Shown: piece by piece, positions 20,500-31,389 of the stretch
How positions within the stretch are numbered: position 1 is the stretch's first letter
Layout: each line of letters opens with the position of its first letter
Assembly (NCBI GenBank): GCA_018806915.1
Contig: JAGKQI010000059.1
Span: 1,488,001-1,552,000, forward strand
Origin: Phytophthora colocasiae
Taxonomy: Eukaryota; Oomycota; Peronosporomycetes; Peronosporales; Peronosporaceae
DNA length: 64,000 nucleotides
Direction: 5' to 3'
Notes under the pieces: model-generated
Seen by the model: only the letters and a program-made list of their open reading frames with translations
Told to the model about the DNA's origin: nothing
The model's database searches: none
Made by a program: the position numbers and the translations under genes

Positions 20500-22197
20500 T
20501 CTTAGCGTTTAATAAAACTTGGTCACCGACCTTAAATTCCCACACATTGGCTCTTCCTTTTTCATCAGCTTGTTCCTTTTGAACATCTTGGCTTTCAGCC
20601 ATCACGTCACGCACACGGCGTAATACGCTCAATCTCACCGAGAGGAAGTCATCGACTTGTTTACGCACGGCAAGAGGGCTGATATCAGCAAGCTCGGAGT
20701 CGAGCGACTGCACAACCTCTCCCCCACTAAGCCCGAGGCCACCACGTGGCGGAGTAAGCGGGACGCGCGGATGCGCAAGGCCGTTCACATAGAACGGGGT
20801 GAAGCCTGTTGAGGCATGCACCGCATTGTTTATTGAGAACTCAACGAGAGGAAGCATAGGCTTCGGCGTTTCAGCGCATACGCTGCGGAGGATGTCCTCC
20901 AGGACGCGATTCACGCGCTAAGTCTGACCATCGGTCTGCGGATGATCCGCCGTGGACATGTCCAGTCGAGTGCCAAGCACATTAAAGACGGACGTCCAGA
21001 AGTGATCCGTAAAACGGGGATCTCGATCCGAGACAATGGTCTCTAGCAGCCCAAGCTGGCGGAAGACCCGGTCGATAAAGATCGTCGCTGTACCAGCGCC
21101 ATCGACGGTGTCCGGCACAGCCGCTAGGTGAGCCATCTTGCTCAGACGGTCAACAAAGACCACAACGCCCGTGTTGCCTGCCGTATCCTTCGGCAGGCCA
21201 AACACAAAGTCCATACGGACTGCCACCACCCAGAGGGTACAGGCAAGCTTGTCAAAGGCGCCGCCGCATGCGGCGAGGGTTTAACCCTCTGACACGCCTC
21301 GCACGTGTGCACGTATGTGCTGACCCACTTGTACATCTTCGGCCACCTGTACATGGAGCTCACCGAGCCGTAGGTCTTCTCGCGACCGAGGTGGCCGCTT
21401 GTGGGCGTGTCGTGGGCATCATAGAGGATACGATACTTCAAGTCCTCATCGTGAGGAACCGCCACGCGTGGTGGGTCATCCTGACCCGTGCTGTAGTACA
21501 GCAGACCGCCTTCCAGGCTATAGCGCTGGAGTCTCGCCTTTAGGCGTCGTGACAGAGTCACCTTTGAGTCCTTAAACTCATCGCTCCCTAGAGCTTGAAG
21601 CAGCGCGACACAAGAGTCGTCCTGAGCGTACGCTGCTCGAACCATGTCCGTCACGGACGATGTCACCGACGTGACATGAGATAACTCATAGTCCGGGCGA
21701 CGCGATAATGCGTCGGCGAGGACGTTCTGCCTGCCAGGCTTGTACTTCACCTCGAAGTTAAACTCCGCAAAGAAGGAGAGCCATCGGGCCAACCTCTGCG
21801 AGAGGTGAGGCGACTGCGTCGCTGTGCGTAGTGACGCATGATTCGTGTAGATCACGAACGGCTTGGAGCCGAGCAGGTGAACCCTGAATTTGACGAGAGC
21901 GTACATCATCGCAAGTAGCTCCTTGTCATGAACTGGATAGTTCTTCTCAGCAGCCTTAAGCTGACGAGACTCAAACGCGATAACGCGTTCGCGCCCTTCG
22001 GCGTCCGCTTGCAACAAAGCACTGCCGATGGCAAAGTCCGAGGCGTCACAGACGACGATGAACGGACGATCAGGGTCTGGCAACGCCAGTATCGGTGCCT
22101 GAACCAGGCTATCCTTGATGCGAGTGAACGCACTCTCGTGCTCAGCACGCCATACCCAACCGGTATCCTTCTCAAGGAGATCCGAGAGGCCTTTAGC
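20500..22197 (-). pseudogene. pol: Family A RNase H-integrase segment (copy A-E)
   Basis: Minus-sense pol from the RT/RNase H connection to the integrase C terminus. RNase H shows VVCDASDFAIGSALLQ, FESRQLKAAEKNYPVHDKEL and TNHASLRTA. Integrase shows the HHCC zinc module (YDAHDTPTSGHLGR, CEACQRVK), then the DDE core in other frames (MDFVFGLPKD, VSDRDPRFTDHFW, TADHPQTDGQTN-like) and VEFSINNAVHASTGFTPFYV. There is a frameshift near 21200 and a stop at 20918. It is truncated at 20499 (KVGDQVLLNAK) by the B2 LTR. An internal deletion near 22197 joins it directly to gag. Confidence 0.87.
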
Positions 22198-22631
22198 TCG
22201 CCCCAGGTGGGGAAGGCCGCTTCCACCGACGTCCCAGACGTCAAAGCCCATTCTCGTGCTCGGCCTTCGAACTTAGAGATGGCAAACGCCACGCGTTGTC
22301 CCTCCAACTGGAGCATAGCGGCCCCCATGGCCATTTCGACCTCTCGGGTCCACAGCAGGAGTTTCTCCCCCTCCTGCCTGTGGAAGGTCTTCACGCTGAG
22401 CGTGACGGGCTTAGCTCTCGGAGCGGGGGTAACCCCTTTTACATTCCGTTGAATGTGCTCAACGAGAGCGTTCTCGTACGAGGCAAATGCCTCGAGGCGC
22501 GCGTTGACGGCCTCCGGCCCTTGAAACGCAAGGTGCGCCATACCTTCCTGGCCCAGCAAGGACGTAAGCTTATTAAGCGTGTCCCGATGACTCGGAGTCA
22601 AGTGAGCGTATGCTTCTGGCTCCATTGTCAC
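22198..22631 (-). pseudogene. gag: Family A gag N-terminal part (copy A-E)
   Basis: The start at 22631 (MTMEPEAYAHLTPSHRD) leads to the gag core (EGEKLLLWTREVEMAMGAAM, AISKFEGRAREWALTSG). It stops matching gag at about GELK (near 22197), where the RNase H region follows. Gag C terminus, protease and RT are therefore missing, which makes this copy non-autonomous. Confidence 0.82.
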
Positions 22632-22662
22632 AGAGAAACAGTCTTCAACTCAGGAGTTGGAT

Positions 22663-22680
22663 GGACTACAAGTGCTACCA
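22663..22680 (-). promoter_or_regulatory. Primer-binding site, family A copy A-E
   Basis: On the minus strand TGGTAGCACTTGTAGTCC begins two bases after the LTR end. It is the same site, one T shorter, as at 29646. Confidence 0.7.
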
Positions 22681-22682
22681 GG

Positions 22683-23095
22683 TGCAGTGGGGCTGCGTAG
22701 GTGTGCACCGCACAGAGGAAGTTTAGTTGACTCGTAGAGTCCTGCTTGCAAGGCACTAGCCTTCGGTTCTATACAAGAACCAAGTCGTCCACTAAATACG
22801 TGACTGTCACTATTAGTGTCCCTATAATAAAAGGACTAACACTAATTATGTAAAATGCAAACTGATTTTTATTGATTTTATTGCCCTAATCCTAAATGTA
22901 ACGGATTTAGTATCTAGCATACTAAATCCTAATCAAAATGCAATGTGACCATCTACGTATCTACTCGTGTGTGCCACACTATTATGTACCCACATAAATG
23001 TATCCATGAGTGTCACACACCATTATGTACCCACATAAATGTATCCACGTGTGTCACACACCAACGAGAAACATTCGTGTAACATCCCCGTTACA
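22683..23095 (-). repeat. Family A LTR subtype (413 bp), 5' LTR of copy A-E
   Basis: On the minus strand it runs from TGTAACGGGGATGTTACACG to ...CCCACTGCA, followed by CC and the primer-binding site. It interrupts the integrase of the element to its right just after PNDSD (23096). It contains three near-copies of a GTGTCACACACCA motif between 22970 and 23065. Confidence 0.82.
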
Positions 23096-24050
23096 GGAGG
23101 TCAGAATCATTCGGAACGGCAATGCGATCCGCATTGTCGTCTACTGCACTGTACAACAATAGGCCTTTGTGTACACGATAGCGGCACGAGCTCGAAGATG
23201 AGGGGTTAGCTTCCGACGTGGCACGTCGGAAGGTGCTGCGAGGAACTCCAGCAGCTCCTTCGCGCCTGCATCCTTTGCATACGCGTTATTCACGTCGTCA
23301 ACGTTGATTGACGACGGCACACTTGTCCTCACGACGCCAACGCAGTTGGCGTCGACCGTCTCCGCATAGTCGGGTCGACGCGATAACGCATCAGCCACTA
23401 CATTGAGTCTTTCGGGTTTGTCCACCCGGAAGTTGTACTCCGCGAAGAAGGACAACCATCTGGCCATACGTTGCAAGATGTGCGGCGACTTAATCGCCGT
23501 ACGCAATGATGCGTGGTCTGTATTGACCACGAACGGTCTACTCCCAAGTAGATACACTCGGAACTTTGCGAGTGCATACTTCATGGCAAGGAGCTCCTTA
23601 TCATGTACGGGATAGTTACGCTCAGCTGGCTTCAGCCGACGCGATTGATAGTAGACTACACGATCACGTCCTTCGTGATCGTGCTGCATCAATGCACATC
23701 CGATTGCAAAGTCGGATGCATCGCACACTACGTGGATTGGACGATTTTGGTCCGCCACGGACAAGATCGGCGCTTCAGTCAAGACCTGCTTGACTGCACC
23801 GAATGCCTCCTCGCACTCGGTCGTCCAAATCCACTCAGCTTCTTTTTTAAGAAGCTGGCGAATCTTGCACGCATAGTTCTCCACGTACTTGCACAAGTAC
23901 GTGGCAAGCCCAAGGAACTGCCTCCGTTCCTTCACAATGGATGACGTAGGCCACTCATTGATCACTCTGACCTTCTCTGGGTTAGGGCGCACGCCGTCTT
24001 TCCCCACGAGACACCCCAGCACGGGTATCTCGCTCGCCCCGAAGATGCAC
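23096..24050 (-). pseudogene. pol: Family A RNase H region (copy A-F)
   Basis: Continuation of the minus-sense element beginning at 27583. Visible: LGCLVGKDGVRPNPEKV (RT thumb), VVCDASDFAIGCALMQ with the catalytic Asp, RNYPVHDKELLAMKYALAKF, NTDHASLRTAIKSP and ALSRRPDYAE. The frame breaks near 23190, but sequence readable as VHKGLLLYSAVDDNADRIAV continues to the LTR at 23095. It is separated from its RT by an LTR fragment at 24052-24390. Confidence 0.87.
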
Positions 24051-24051
24051 T

Positions 24052-24390
24052 TCTGTTGTGAATTCGGTGAAACTTTGGTCGCGGAGCAGGGGCGTATAGT
24101 GAACCCTAGTTATACGACTACTGAAAAGTGGTTTTCAGAGCCGTAAAGCGGTAGGTTGGCGTGTGGTACCTTGCGGTATCCTCGCGGGTTTGTTGTCTTC
24201 GGAAATATCACCCTCGCCGGAGTCTGAGAGTGTGTTGAGAAGAGAGGTTAAAGTTCCCTTGGAGTCCGGTGTCGAAATTGAGGAAATCCTTCCAGGAATG
24301 TTCGGGAGTCGGAATCTCTGGGAACCAAGTTGGTTTCCAGGAAGTCGGCGGTCGAAAAGAGATTAATACATGAGAGAAATGTTTACTCAT
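24052..24390 (-). repeat. Family B2 LTR end fragment inside family A pol
   Basis: Matches the terminal ~210 bp of the LTR at 19174-20499 in reverse orientation (GTGAAACTTTGGTCGCGGAG...) and then diverges. It lies between RT (ending at LRKLLELM) and RNase H, replacing about ten codons. No clear target duplication is seen, so it may be a recombination patch rather than an integration. Confidence 0.65.
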
Positions 24391-26373
24391 AAGCTCTAGC
24401 AGCTTCCGGAGATACATCTTGTGCATCTCAATGTCCGTCTTACCGTTCACAGCCCGGCTGTGGACGAACACGTCGTCGAAGTAACTCGGTGCGAAGTTGC
24501 GCACCGAGCGCAATAGATACGTCACGCACCTATTGAACGTTGCAGGGCCGTTCTTAAGCCCCTGTTGCATTACGAGCCACTCCCAAAGCATACCGCTTGG
24601 AGTGCTTACCGCTGTGAGAGGGATATCCCTCTCACGCATGAGAATCTGATAGAATCCATCACGCAGATCTAGAGCACTGAAGATAGTGCTCATGGCCATC
24701 GAATCGATGATAACATCTTTTCGCGGTATCGGCGTCTGCGCCGGTATCATCGCATCGTTCAACTTGTTGTACGCATGAACGATGCGCCAAAGTTGTTTCT
24801 TCACACAGAACGTTGGGGCACTGTGCGGGGACTTCGATTCCCGCACTTGACCAGTAAGACGACGACTTTCAAAGAAGTCGTCGATCGCTTGAACTTGTTC
24901 ACGCGGCAGTGGCCACTGCCGTGTAACACAGTACTTAGTGCCCGGCACGAGATACGCCCTTGTCCTTCGGAAGCTCCGAAGGGATCTCGTCCGGGAGTAC
25001 ATCCTTGTACTCCCGCAGAATCTTGTAATAGGGACTCGACTTCAACGAGTCCCAACTCTGCTCCTCGAAGCGCTGCTTCTTGGTCTTCGCACTGAGGGGG
25101 TCATCGCCCTCAGTGATGCCATCGACGACGATCTGCTTCAGCTCTTCGGCTTTGCGATCCACTCTCTCGATATCCGAGAGAATGCACATTTGTTCGATGC
25201 GACCATCGTACAAGTCCCGCGCGAAGCGCTTCCAACTCATCGTTGGAAGTGCGGTCAACGCCGACGCACACGTCGGCGGATTCTCCAACCGCATCCTCTG
25301 GTACTGTAACTCAGTATCAGTACGTGTCAAGACGTTCAACGTCTCGACACTCGGTGTCTGCACTGCAGACACACCCTCCACAGTCACGGACTGGGACTCG
25401 CAAAGCTCTCTGAGCTTGCGCCGCGAAAGTCTGCCATGGAGCTCAGCTCCAGGCGCTTCACGTCCAAGGCGTCTCACCTTGGACTGGACTTTATCGCAAT
25501 CGTCAGCGGATTCCTTCCGCTGACTCGCACAATCAGGCCCGGCTTGTGTGCCGGTCAACACGTGCAGCGCTGCACATGAGCACGCAGGTTGTTCGGGTGC
25601 TGGACGTTTGCAACCGCCAGCCCTCCTGCCTCGCAGTCGGTTCCCTGAACCGCTGCGCCGCCATCCGCTCCTACGGATGAAGTGACCGCATCGTCGACTC
25701 CCGGAGTCGACGTCCTCTCGCTAGCTTCCAGCGCTAGCGAGTGTACGTATCAATCAGCTCCCGGGGCTGATGAACGATCGCTAGTTCCTGGAACTAGCAG
25801 CGAAGCGCCAGCGGCGTCAGCTCCCAGAACCGACGCACGTCTTTCGGTTCCCCGAATTTTATTTTCTTCATTAACTCCCAGAGCTGATGCGACGTCGTCG
25901 GCGCGACCCTTGGGGGCTTGAAGTACCTCCAAGGATGCCGGTAATACCGGTATAATACCTTCTCTCAGGTGAATCGCATTCACCTGACCATCACTCATGT
26001 GACAAACATCATTCAGATGTTTATGCTTCAGGTGATTCACATTCACTTGACCATCACTCATGTGACCGCGACCCTTCAGCTCCGATTTCTGAGTCGACAC
26101 ACATTTTCTATCAACGACTCCCTGAGTCGTTGGCGGTCGCCGGCGGCGATTGGAGGCAGCGTCGGGCGCTGCTGCCTCAACTGGGGGATTACATGCACCG
26201 CCCGGTGCATGTACAGCACTGACAGGGCCATCGCCCTCTGTCGCGCATGTGTTGTTGAAGCGGACGAGCGTACGTCTCTCCCAGCTGATCACCGGGTCAT
26301 GTCGCGGAAGCCATGGCATGCCTATCACTAAGTCGAACTTATCGTCTAGATCCAAGACGATAAGGGCTTCCAC
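24391..26373 (-). pseudogene. pol: Family A protease tail, linker and RT (copy A-F)
   Basis: Minus-sense. From the right: the end of protease (ALIVLDLDDKFDLVIGMPWL), a linker with repeated MSDGQVN segments and the repeated element S-APGAD/SVPGTS, then YYKILREYKDVLPDEIPSEL and RT (CVTRQWPLPREQ, MLWEWLVMQQGLKNGPATFN, catalytic YFDDVFVHS at about 24477). Frameshifts lie near 24950 and 25600. The linker DNA is dense in perfect hairpins. The expected KPNGKW motif is damaged (KKQLWRIVHAYN). Confidence 0.85.
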
Positions 26374-26759
26374 TAACGTCCTCGGTTGTAAGAGAAGCGC
26401 ACATGGACCACACGCTTCTCCCTCCTCACGGTGGCAGCTGTTGCCAACCGCACCTCCAACACGCCGCGAGGCGTGTCGGTCTCTTCGAAGTTAAGTCTTC
26501 GAAGACTTCCCTGTCGAACAAAGTTGATCGACGCGCCCGAGTCCACTAGGGCACGGAGAGAGTTCACTCTCTTCGACATCACGTTCAGGATGACAAGGCC
26601 TGGCTTGTCATCTTGCATCTCGCACCGAGAAACCTTCTCGCTGGGGGCAGCAGCCTTCAATGTCGCGTGTCCGAGTTCGACACGCGAGACTGCATTACCT
26701 GTAGGACACCCCGCGCCTACTGGTCCTTGGCGTTTTTTGAACGCCCGCCCGCCATGCAC
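26373..26759 (-). CDS. pol: Family A protease ORF (copy A-F)
   Basis: A 128-codon segment in the -1 frame relative to gag, entered through the A AAA AAC site at 26738-26732. It carries the retropepsin active-site motif ALVDSGASINFVRQ near residue 72. The protein is identical to the copy at 30605-30991 on the other strand. A stop at 26373 separates it from the DLVIGMPWL half of the protease, which continues in the next ORF. The same stop occurs in the inverted copy. Confidence 0.82.
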   Translation of the reverse strand: MHGGRAFKKRQGPVGAGCPTGNAVSRVELGHATLKAAAPSEKVSRCEMQDDKPGLVILNVMSKRVNSLRALVDSGASINFVRQGSLRRLNFEETDTPRGVLEVRLATAATVRREKRVVHVRFSYNRGR

Positions 26760-27583
26760 TCGTGTGCATAGTGACCGATGTTACCGCACTTGTAACATCG
26801 AACCTTTCCGTTCTTACGCTGCTGTTGACCAGAAGTCGTAGCACTCGAGAGGTCCATAGGGTTAGGACCTCCCGTCTTCACAACAGGACTCGCCGGCTTC
26901 AGCGCGTTCGCATGGAGTTTAGCTTGACGTCGGCTAAACTCCTCTTGCATCGCAAGGCTGATCGCCTCCTCGAGAGTATTTGGATACTCTCGGAAGAGAT
27001 ATGTTTTGACGGGACCATCTCTTAGTCCCTTCATGAACGTGACGACCTTGGTCGCCTCGTCGATCGGGTTGGCCACTATGTTCGATACTAAGTATCGAGC
27101 ACGCTGGGCAAAGGTGTGAACATCATCCTTGCCCTGCTGCAGATCGAGAAACTCCGCTCTCGATCTGAACTCGTTCTTCGGAGGCCCAAACGCAAGCTTG
27201 AGTTCCTCCTTGAACTCCTCGTACGTGCTGAAGCACGTAGGATCCGAGAGTCGGCGCCCATAGGCCCAACTCCTCCCACGTCCACCAAGGCATGACATTT
27301 CGAACGCGACCTTCGACATCGGGTCGACGATACGTCGAGCCCCAACGGCTGTGTCAAGTTCGACAAGCCAGCGAAGGAGGGTCTCGTCCTCCTTCCCCGT
27401 ATAGATACTCACGTGGAGTTTCAACGACTCCACGCGTGGCTTCGGAGAAGCCACCGAGGCAGCAACATCTCGTTGCTCCTTAACAATGTACCCCAGAGCA
27501 ACACCGTGTTGCTCTGTCGGCGATAGCGTACGAAGCATCGTCGCTACCGCTGCCTCTCCAATGACTTGCGAAAGTGTGGGCAC
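26717..27583 (-). CDS. gag: Family A Gag, 288 aa (copy A-F)
   Basis: An intact ORF for the structural protein that forms the retrotransposon particle. Gag core: KLHVSIYTGKEDETLLRWLV, FEMSCLGGRGRSWAYGRRL, FKEELKLAFGPPKNEFRSR. One zinc knuckle of CX2CX4HX4C form, CYKCGNIGHYAHEC, lies near the C terminus. It ends with TAG 15 nt beyond the A AAA AAC slippery site. It is identical in protein sequence to 29781-30647 on the plus strand. Confidence 0.9.
   Translation of the reverse strand: MPTLSQVIGEAAVATMLRTLSPTEQHGVALGYIVKEQRDVAASVASPKPRVESLKLHVSIYTGKEDETLLRWLVELDTAVGARRIVDPMSKVAFEMSCLGGRGRSWAYGRRLSDPTCFSTYEEFKEELKLAFGPPKNEFRSRAEFLDLQQGKDDVHTFAQRARYLVSNIVANPIDEATKVVTFMKGLRDGPVKTYLFREYPNTLEEAISLAMQEEFSRRQAKLHANALKPASPVVKTGGPNPMDLSSATTSGQQQRKNGKVRCYKCGNIGHYAHECMAGGRSKNAKDQ
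26732..26738 (-). promoter_or_regulatory. Putative -1 frameshift heptamer A AAA AAC, family A
   Basis: AAAAAAC on the minus strand lies in gag register as A|AAA|AAC. The protease frame is the -1 frame across it. The inverted copy is at 30626-30632. A weak GTAGG/CCTAC stem follows downstream. Confidence 0.65.
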
Positions 27584-27720
27584 AGTCCGTGCGCGTCACG
27601 GACATGTGTGGGGTCCCAGTGGATCCCTGATCCATTGGGGAGTTCTCGACCCCGCGTTCGTATGACTCCATACGAACGAATTGCAGTCGGTCGTGGGACG
27701 GACTACAAAGTGCTACCAGG

Positions 27721-27964
27721 TGTAATAGGTCTGCTTAGACCTATTAGGTGGCGTACACGTGCGCTTACGTGTATGAGGAAGCGTGCAAGTAGAATAGACT
27801 TAATTTAAGTATACTTATTTAAATAATTATAATTAAATCAAATATAACTAAATTAACTGCAAAATACCGAAAAAAATGAGAACTGTTATTGAATTTGGCA
27901 CAAAGTCAATTATCGGACCTCCTAAAACTGTTTAATCGATTTCTAAAGGGTCTGCCAACGTGTG
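27721..27964 (-). repeat. Family A LTR, 3' portion (copy A-F)
   Basis: Matches the last ~244 bp of the LTR at 29184-29643 in inverted orientation and is the inner end of the left arm of the large inverted repeat. The remainder of the LTR is disrupted by an unrelated ~80 bp stretch at 27965-28048. Confidence 0.85.
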
Positions 27965-28188
27965 GGTGACCTCCCTTCCATCAAACAGTATGCAGCCTCA
28001 CTTCGGGATGACAGCCACTCCTTGCCCTTCTTCGCCAGGAAAGGTGTAGGTTGGCAGAATCGACATTGTAACGGGGTTATACGTACAAGTACACCACTTG
28101 TAACTCTAACAATTGCGATAACTGTTAGAGGTTGGAAACGGGCCTCAAACCTTAGTGTGCTGTACACACCAATGGCGAACCCCATTGG
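27965..28188. repeat. Scrambled family A LTR pieces in the inverted-repeat spacer
   Basis: About 80 bp of unassigned sequence, then TTGGCAGAA and from 28067 a plus-oriented LTR start (TGTAACGGGGTTATACGTAC) that fades near 28188. It opposes the minus-oriented LTR portion just to its left. Confidence 0.6.
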
Positions 28189-29183
28189 CATAATGCTATT
28201 TCCGATTTTCGAGCGACAGGTGGACTTTACGTTACTATGTGATTGGTTATAGTATGGATTATAAGCGAAAGGGGTTTGTGGGACGCGGTCGCACCCGTGT
28301 GACGTCTATGGAAAATTATGGATAAACCTTCGCCTGACTGTAAAGGGACCCAAAGGACCAGAAGTGTACTTCAGAAGTGTGCACAACTCTGAAGGTCAAA
28401 TGCATTCTGTCTGGTCACCAGACTTTCCCCGACGATGAGTGCCTAAGTTCTGGCGGAAAGTCTCTCAGAAGAACGTATCTCTGAGAGACCTCATCCCGTT
28501 ACCGTCCAGCGCGACGATTGATGGTTCAAGGATTCACAATATTCCGCAGAGACCAGGTATCGCGCGCCGGACGCCGTGCACCCGCACAACCCTCAAGATC
28601 TTCATGTACGTTGAAGCATTGGTGCTCCGTACTCTGGTATTCAACTCAAGACTCTGGTATTTCCTGCTCTGGATGACTAAGACTCTGAGAACCAAAGTGT
28701 TTTCAGACTCTGAAAACCAGGATACCAGACTCTGAAACCAACGAAGATCCAAGACCATACTGAAACCAAGTGAACCCAAGTTCAAGTCACGTATTCAAGT
28801 GATGACTAACCTGCACATCTCCCGTAATGACGCCTTTTCCGATCCACTCATCAAGATCTGCTGCACAGACTGCATATTGAAACCAAGTCAAGACACCTGA
28901 TACATACAAGGACCAAGTGTACCTGAGATACGAAGACTGACTGCATGAAGAACGCTAAGGACGACAAGAAGAAGAGAGTTACCAGAGATATATGAGAGTT
29001 ATGAGAAAGATAAAAAATAAACAGAGTTCAATTCGCTTGCTACTGCACAAGTCCGCTTGAGAGGTATTCAGGCCACTGCGTCCAATACGTACGTCGTGTG
29101 ATCTCCACCAAATTCAATCCCCTTAGGTGGAGATCAGGTAACGTAGAGACCTGAAAGGACCCGCCTATTCCATATCCTAGTTG
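28189..29183 (+). repeat. Partial family B2 LTR
   Basis: Closely matches the 5' ~1 kb of the LTR at 19174-20499 from ATGCTATTTCCGATTTTCG, with a deletion near 28622 relative to it (the AGACTCTGGTATTTCC block follows sooner). It is cut off at 29183 by a family A LTR. Confidence 0.75.
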
Positions 29184-29643
29184 TGTAACGGGGTTACACG
29201 TACAAGTGGCTACACCACTTGTAACTCTAACAGTTGCGATAACTGTAACAGGTTGGAAAGGGACCTCAAACCTTGGTGTGCTGTACACACCAGTGGCTAC
29301 ATAGGCGAACCACAGCATTGGGTGGTTCGTGTGCATTTGTGCATGTTATTGGTAGAAAGCAATGGATTTCTACCAATCATGGAGAAGAGTTTCTGCCAGC
29401 ACACGTTGGCAGACCCTTTAGAAATCGATTAAACAGTTTTAGGAGGTCCGATAATTGACTTTGTGCCAAATTCAATAACAGTTCTCATTTTTTTCGGTAT
29501 TTTGCAGTTAATTTAGTTATATTTGATTTAATTATAATTATTTAAATAAGTATACTTAAATTAAGTCTATTCTACTTGCACGCTTCCTCATACACGTAAG
29601 CGCACGTGTACGCCACCTAATAGGTCTAAGCAGACCTATTACA
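29184..29643 (+). repeat. Family A LTR, complete (5' LTR of copy A-G)
   Basis: Starts TGTAACGGGGTTACACG, ends AGACCTATTACA, 460 bp, and is followed by CC and the primer-binding site. It is a chain of perfect hairpins, for example 29348-29358 with 29367-29377 (11-bp arms). Confidence 0.88.
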
Positions 29644-29645
29644 CC

Positions 29646-29664
29646 TGGTAGCACTTTGTAGTCC
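29646..29664 (+). promoter_or_regulatory. Primer-binding site, family A
   Basis: TGGTAGCACTTTGTAGTCC starts two bases after the LTR. It would pair with a tRNA ending ...GGACTACAAAGTGCTACCA. I cannot name the tRNA from sequence alone. Confidence 0.7.
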
Positions 29665-29780
29665 GTCCCACGACCGACTGCAATTCGTTCGTATGGAGTC
29701 ATACGAACGCGGGGTCGAGAACTCCCCAATGGATCAGGGATCCACTGGGACCCCACACATGTCCGTGACGCGCACGGACT

Positions 29781-30647
29781 GTGCCCACACTTTCGCAAGT
29801 CATTGGAGAGGCAGCGGTAGCGACGATGCTTCGTACGCTATCGCCGACAGAGCAACACGGTGTTGCTCTGGGGTACATTGTTAAGGAGCAACGAGATGTT
29901 GCTGCCTCGGTGGCTTCTCCGAAGCCACGCGTGGAGTCGTTGAAACTCCACGTGAGTATCTATACGGGGAAGGAGGACGAGACCCTCCTTCGCTGGCTTG
30001 TCGAACTTGACACAGCCGTTGGGGCTCGACGTATCGTCGACCCGATGTCGAAGGTCGCGTTCGAAATGTCATGCCTTGGTGGACGTGGGAGGAGTTGGGC
30101 CTATGGGCGCCGACTCTCGGATCCTACGTGCTTCAGCACGTACGAGGAGTTCAAGGAGGAACTCAAGCTTGCGTTTGGGCCTCCGAAGAACGAGTTCAGA
30201 TCGAGAGCGGAGTTTCTCGATCTGCAGCAGGGCAAGGATGATGTTCACACCTTTGCCCAGCGTGCTCGATACTTAGTATCGAACATAGTGGCCAACCCGA
30301 TCGACGAGGCGACCAAGGTCGTCACGTTCATGAAGGGACTAAGAGATGGTCCCGTCAAAACATATCTCTTCCGAGAGTATCCAAATACTCTCGAGGAGGC
30401 GATCAGCCTTGCGATGCAAGAGGAGTTTAGCCGACGTCAAGCTAAACTCCATGCGAACGCGCTGAAGCCGGCGAGTCCTGTTGTGAAGACGGGAGGTCCT
30501 AACCCTATGGACCTCTCGAGTGCTACGACTTCTGGTCAACAGCAGCGTAAGAACGGAAAGGTTCGATGTTACAAGTGCGGTAACATCGGTCACTATGCAC
30601 ACGAGTGCATGGCGGGCGGGCGTTCAAAAAACGCCAAGGACCAGTAG
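29781..30647 (+). CDS. gag: Family A Gag, 288 aa (copy A-G)
   Basis: An intact ORF 137 bp after its own 5' LTR. The gag core and the single zinc knuckle CYKCGNIGHYAHEC are as in the inverted copy at 26717-27583, with identical protein sequence. The A AAA AAC site at 30626-30632 sits in register and the stop TAG is at 30645-30647. Because LTR, primer-binding site, gag and frameshift site are all present and unbroken, this is the best-preserved 5' end of family A in the window. Confidence 0.9.
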   Translation: MPTLSQVIGEAAVATMLRTLSPTEQHGVALGYIVKEQRDVAASVASPKPRVESLKLHVSIYTGKEDETLLRWLVELDTAVGARRIVDPMSKVAFEMSCLGGRGRSWAYGRRLSDPTCFSTYEEFKEELKLAFGPPKNEFRSRAEFLDLQQGKDDVHTFAQRARYLVSNIVANPIDEATKVVTFMKGLRDGPVKTYLFREYPNTLEEAISLAMQEEFSRRQAKLHANALKPASPVVKTGGPNPMDLSSATTSGQQQRKNGKVRCYKCGNIGHYAHECMAGGRSKNAKDQ

Positions 30648-31389
30648 GCGCGGGGTGTCCTACAGGTAATGCAGTCTCGCGTGTCGAACTCGGACACGCG
30701 ACATTGAAGGCTGCTGCCCCCAGCGAGAAGGTTTCTCGGTGCGAGATGCAAGATGACAAGCCAGGCCTTGTCATCCTGAACGTGATGTCGAAGAGAGTGA
30801 ACTCTCTCCGTGCCCTAGTGGACTCGGGCGCGTCGATCAACTTTGTTCGACAGGGAAGTCTTCGAAGACTTAACTTCGAAGAGACCGACACGCCTCGCGG
30901 CGTGTTGGAGGTGCGGTTGGCAACAGCTGCCACCGTGAGGAGGGAGAAGCGTGTGGTCCATGTGCGCTTCTCTTACAACCGAGGACGTTAGTGGAAGCCC
31001 TTATCGTCTTGGATCTAGACGATAAGTTCGACTTAGTGATAGGCATGCCATGGCTTCCGCGACATGACCCGGTGATCAGCTGGGAGAGACGTACGCTCGT
31101 CCGCTTCAACAACACATGCGCGACAGAGGGCGATGGCCCTGTCAGTGCTGTACATGCACCGGGCGGTGCATGTAATCCCCCAGTTGAGGCAGCAGCGCCC
31201 GACGCTGCCTCCAATCGCCGCCGGCGACCGCCAACGACTCAGGGAGTCGTTGAGAGAAAATGTGTGTCGACTCAGAAATCTGAGCCGAAGGGTCGCGGTC
31301 ACATGAGTGATGGTCAAGTGAATGTGAATCACCTGAAGCATAAACATCTGAATGATGTTTGTCACATGAGTGATGGTCAGGTGAATGTG
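30605..31389 (+). pseudogene. pol: Family A protease, truncated (copy A-G)
   Basis: Protease in the -1 frame (active site ALVDSGASINFVRQ), TAG at 30989-30991, then the second half (VLDLDDKFDLVIGMPWLPRH) and the start of the linker (repeated MSDGQVNV). It ends at 31389 where an LTR-like sequence begins. RT, RNase H and integrase are absent. Confidence 0.85.

Larger units (their letters stand above)
25977..27964 (-). repeat. Left arm of ~1,988 bp inverted repeat
   Basis: Paired with 29400-31387; matching coordinates sum to 57364. Gag and protease translations are identical. Near the outer end I see three substitutions (ttgatag/ttgagag, atcggag/atctgag, agctgaag/agccgaag). Confidence 0.93.
29400..31387 (+). 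repeat. Right arm of ~1,988 bp inverted repeat
   Basis: Inverted partner of 25977-27964, covering the LTR 3' half, gag and protease. Homology ends abruptly at about 31387. Confidence 0.93.

Noticed and set aside
25977..31387. Terminal inverted repeats of a giant DNA transposon
   Set aside because: The arms are ordinary LTR-gag-protease sequence and the spacer has no transposase or polymerase genes.
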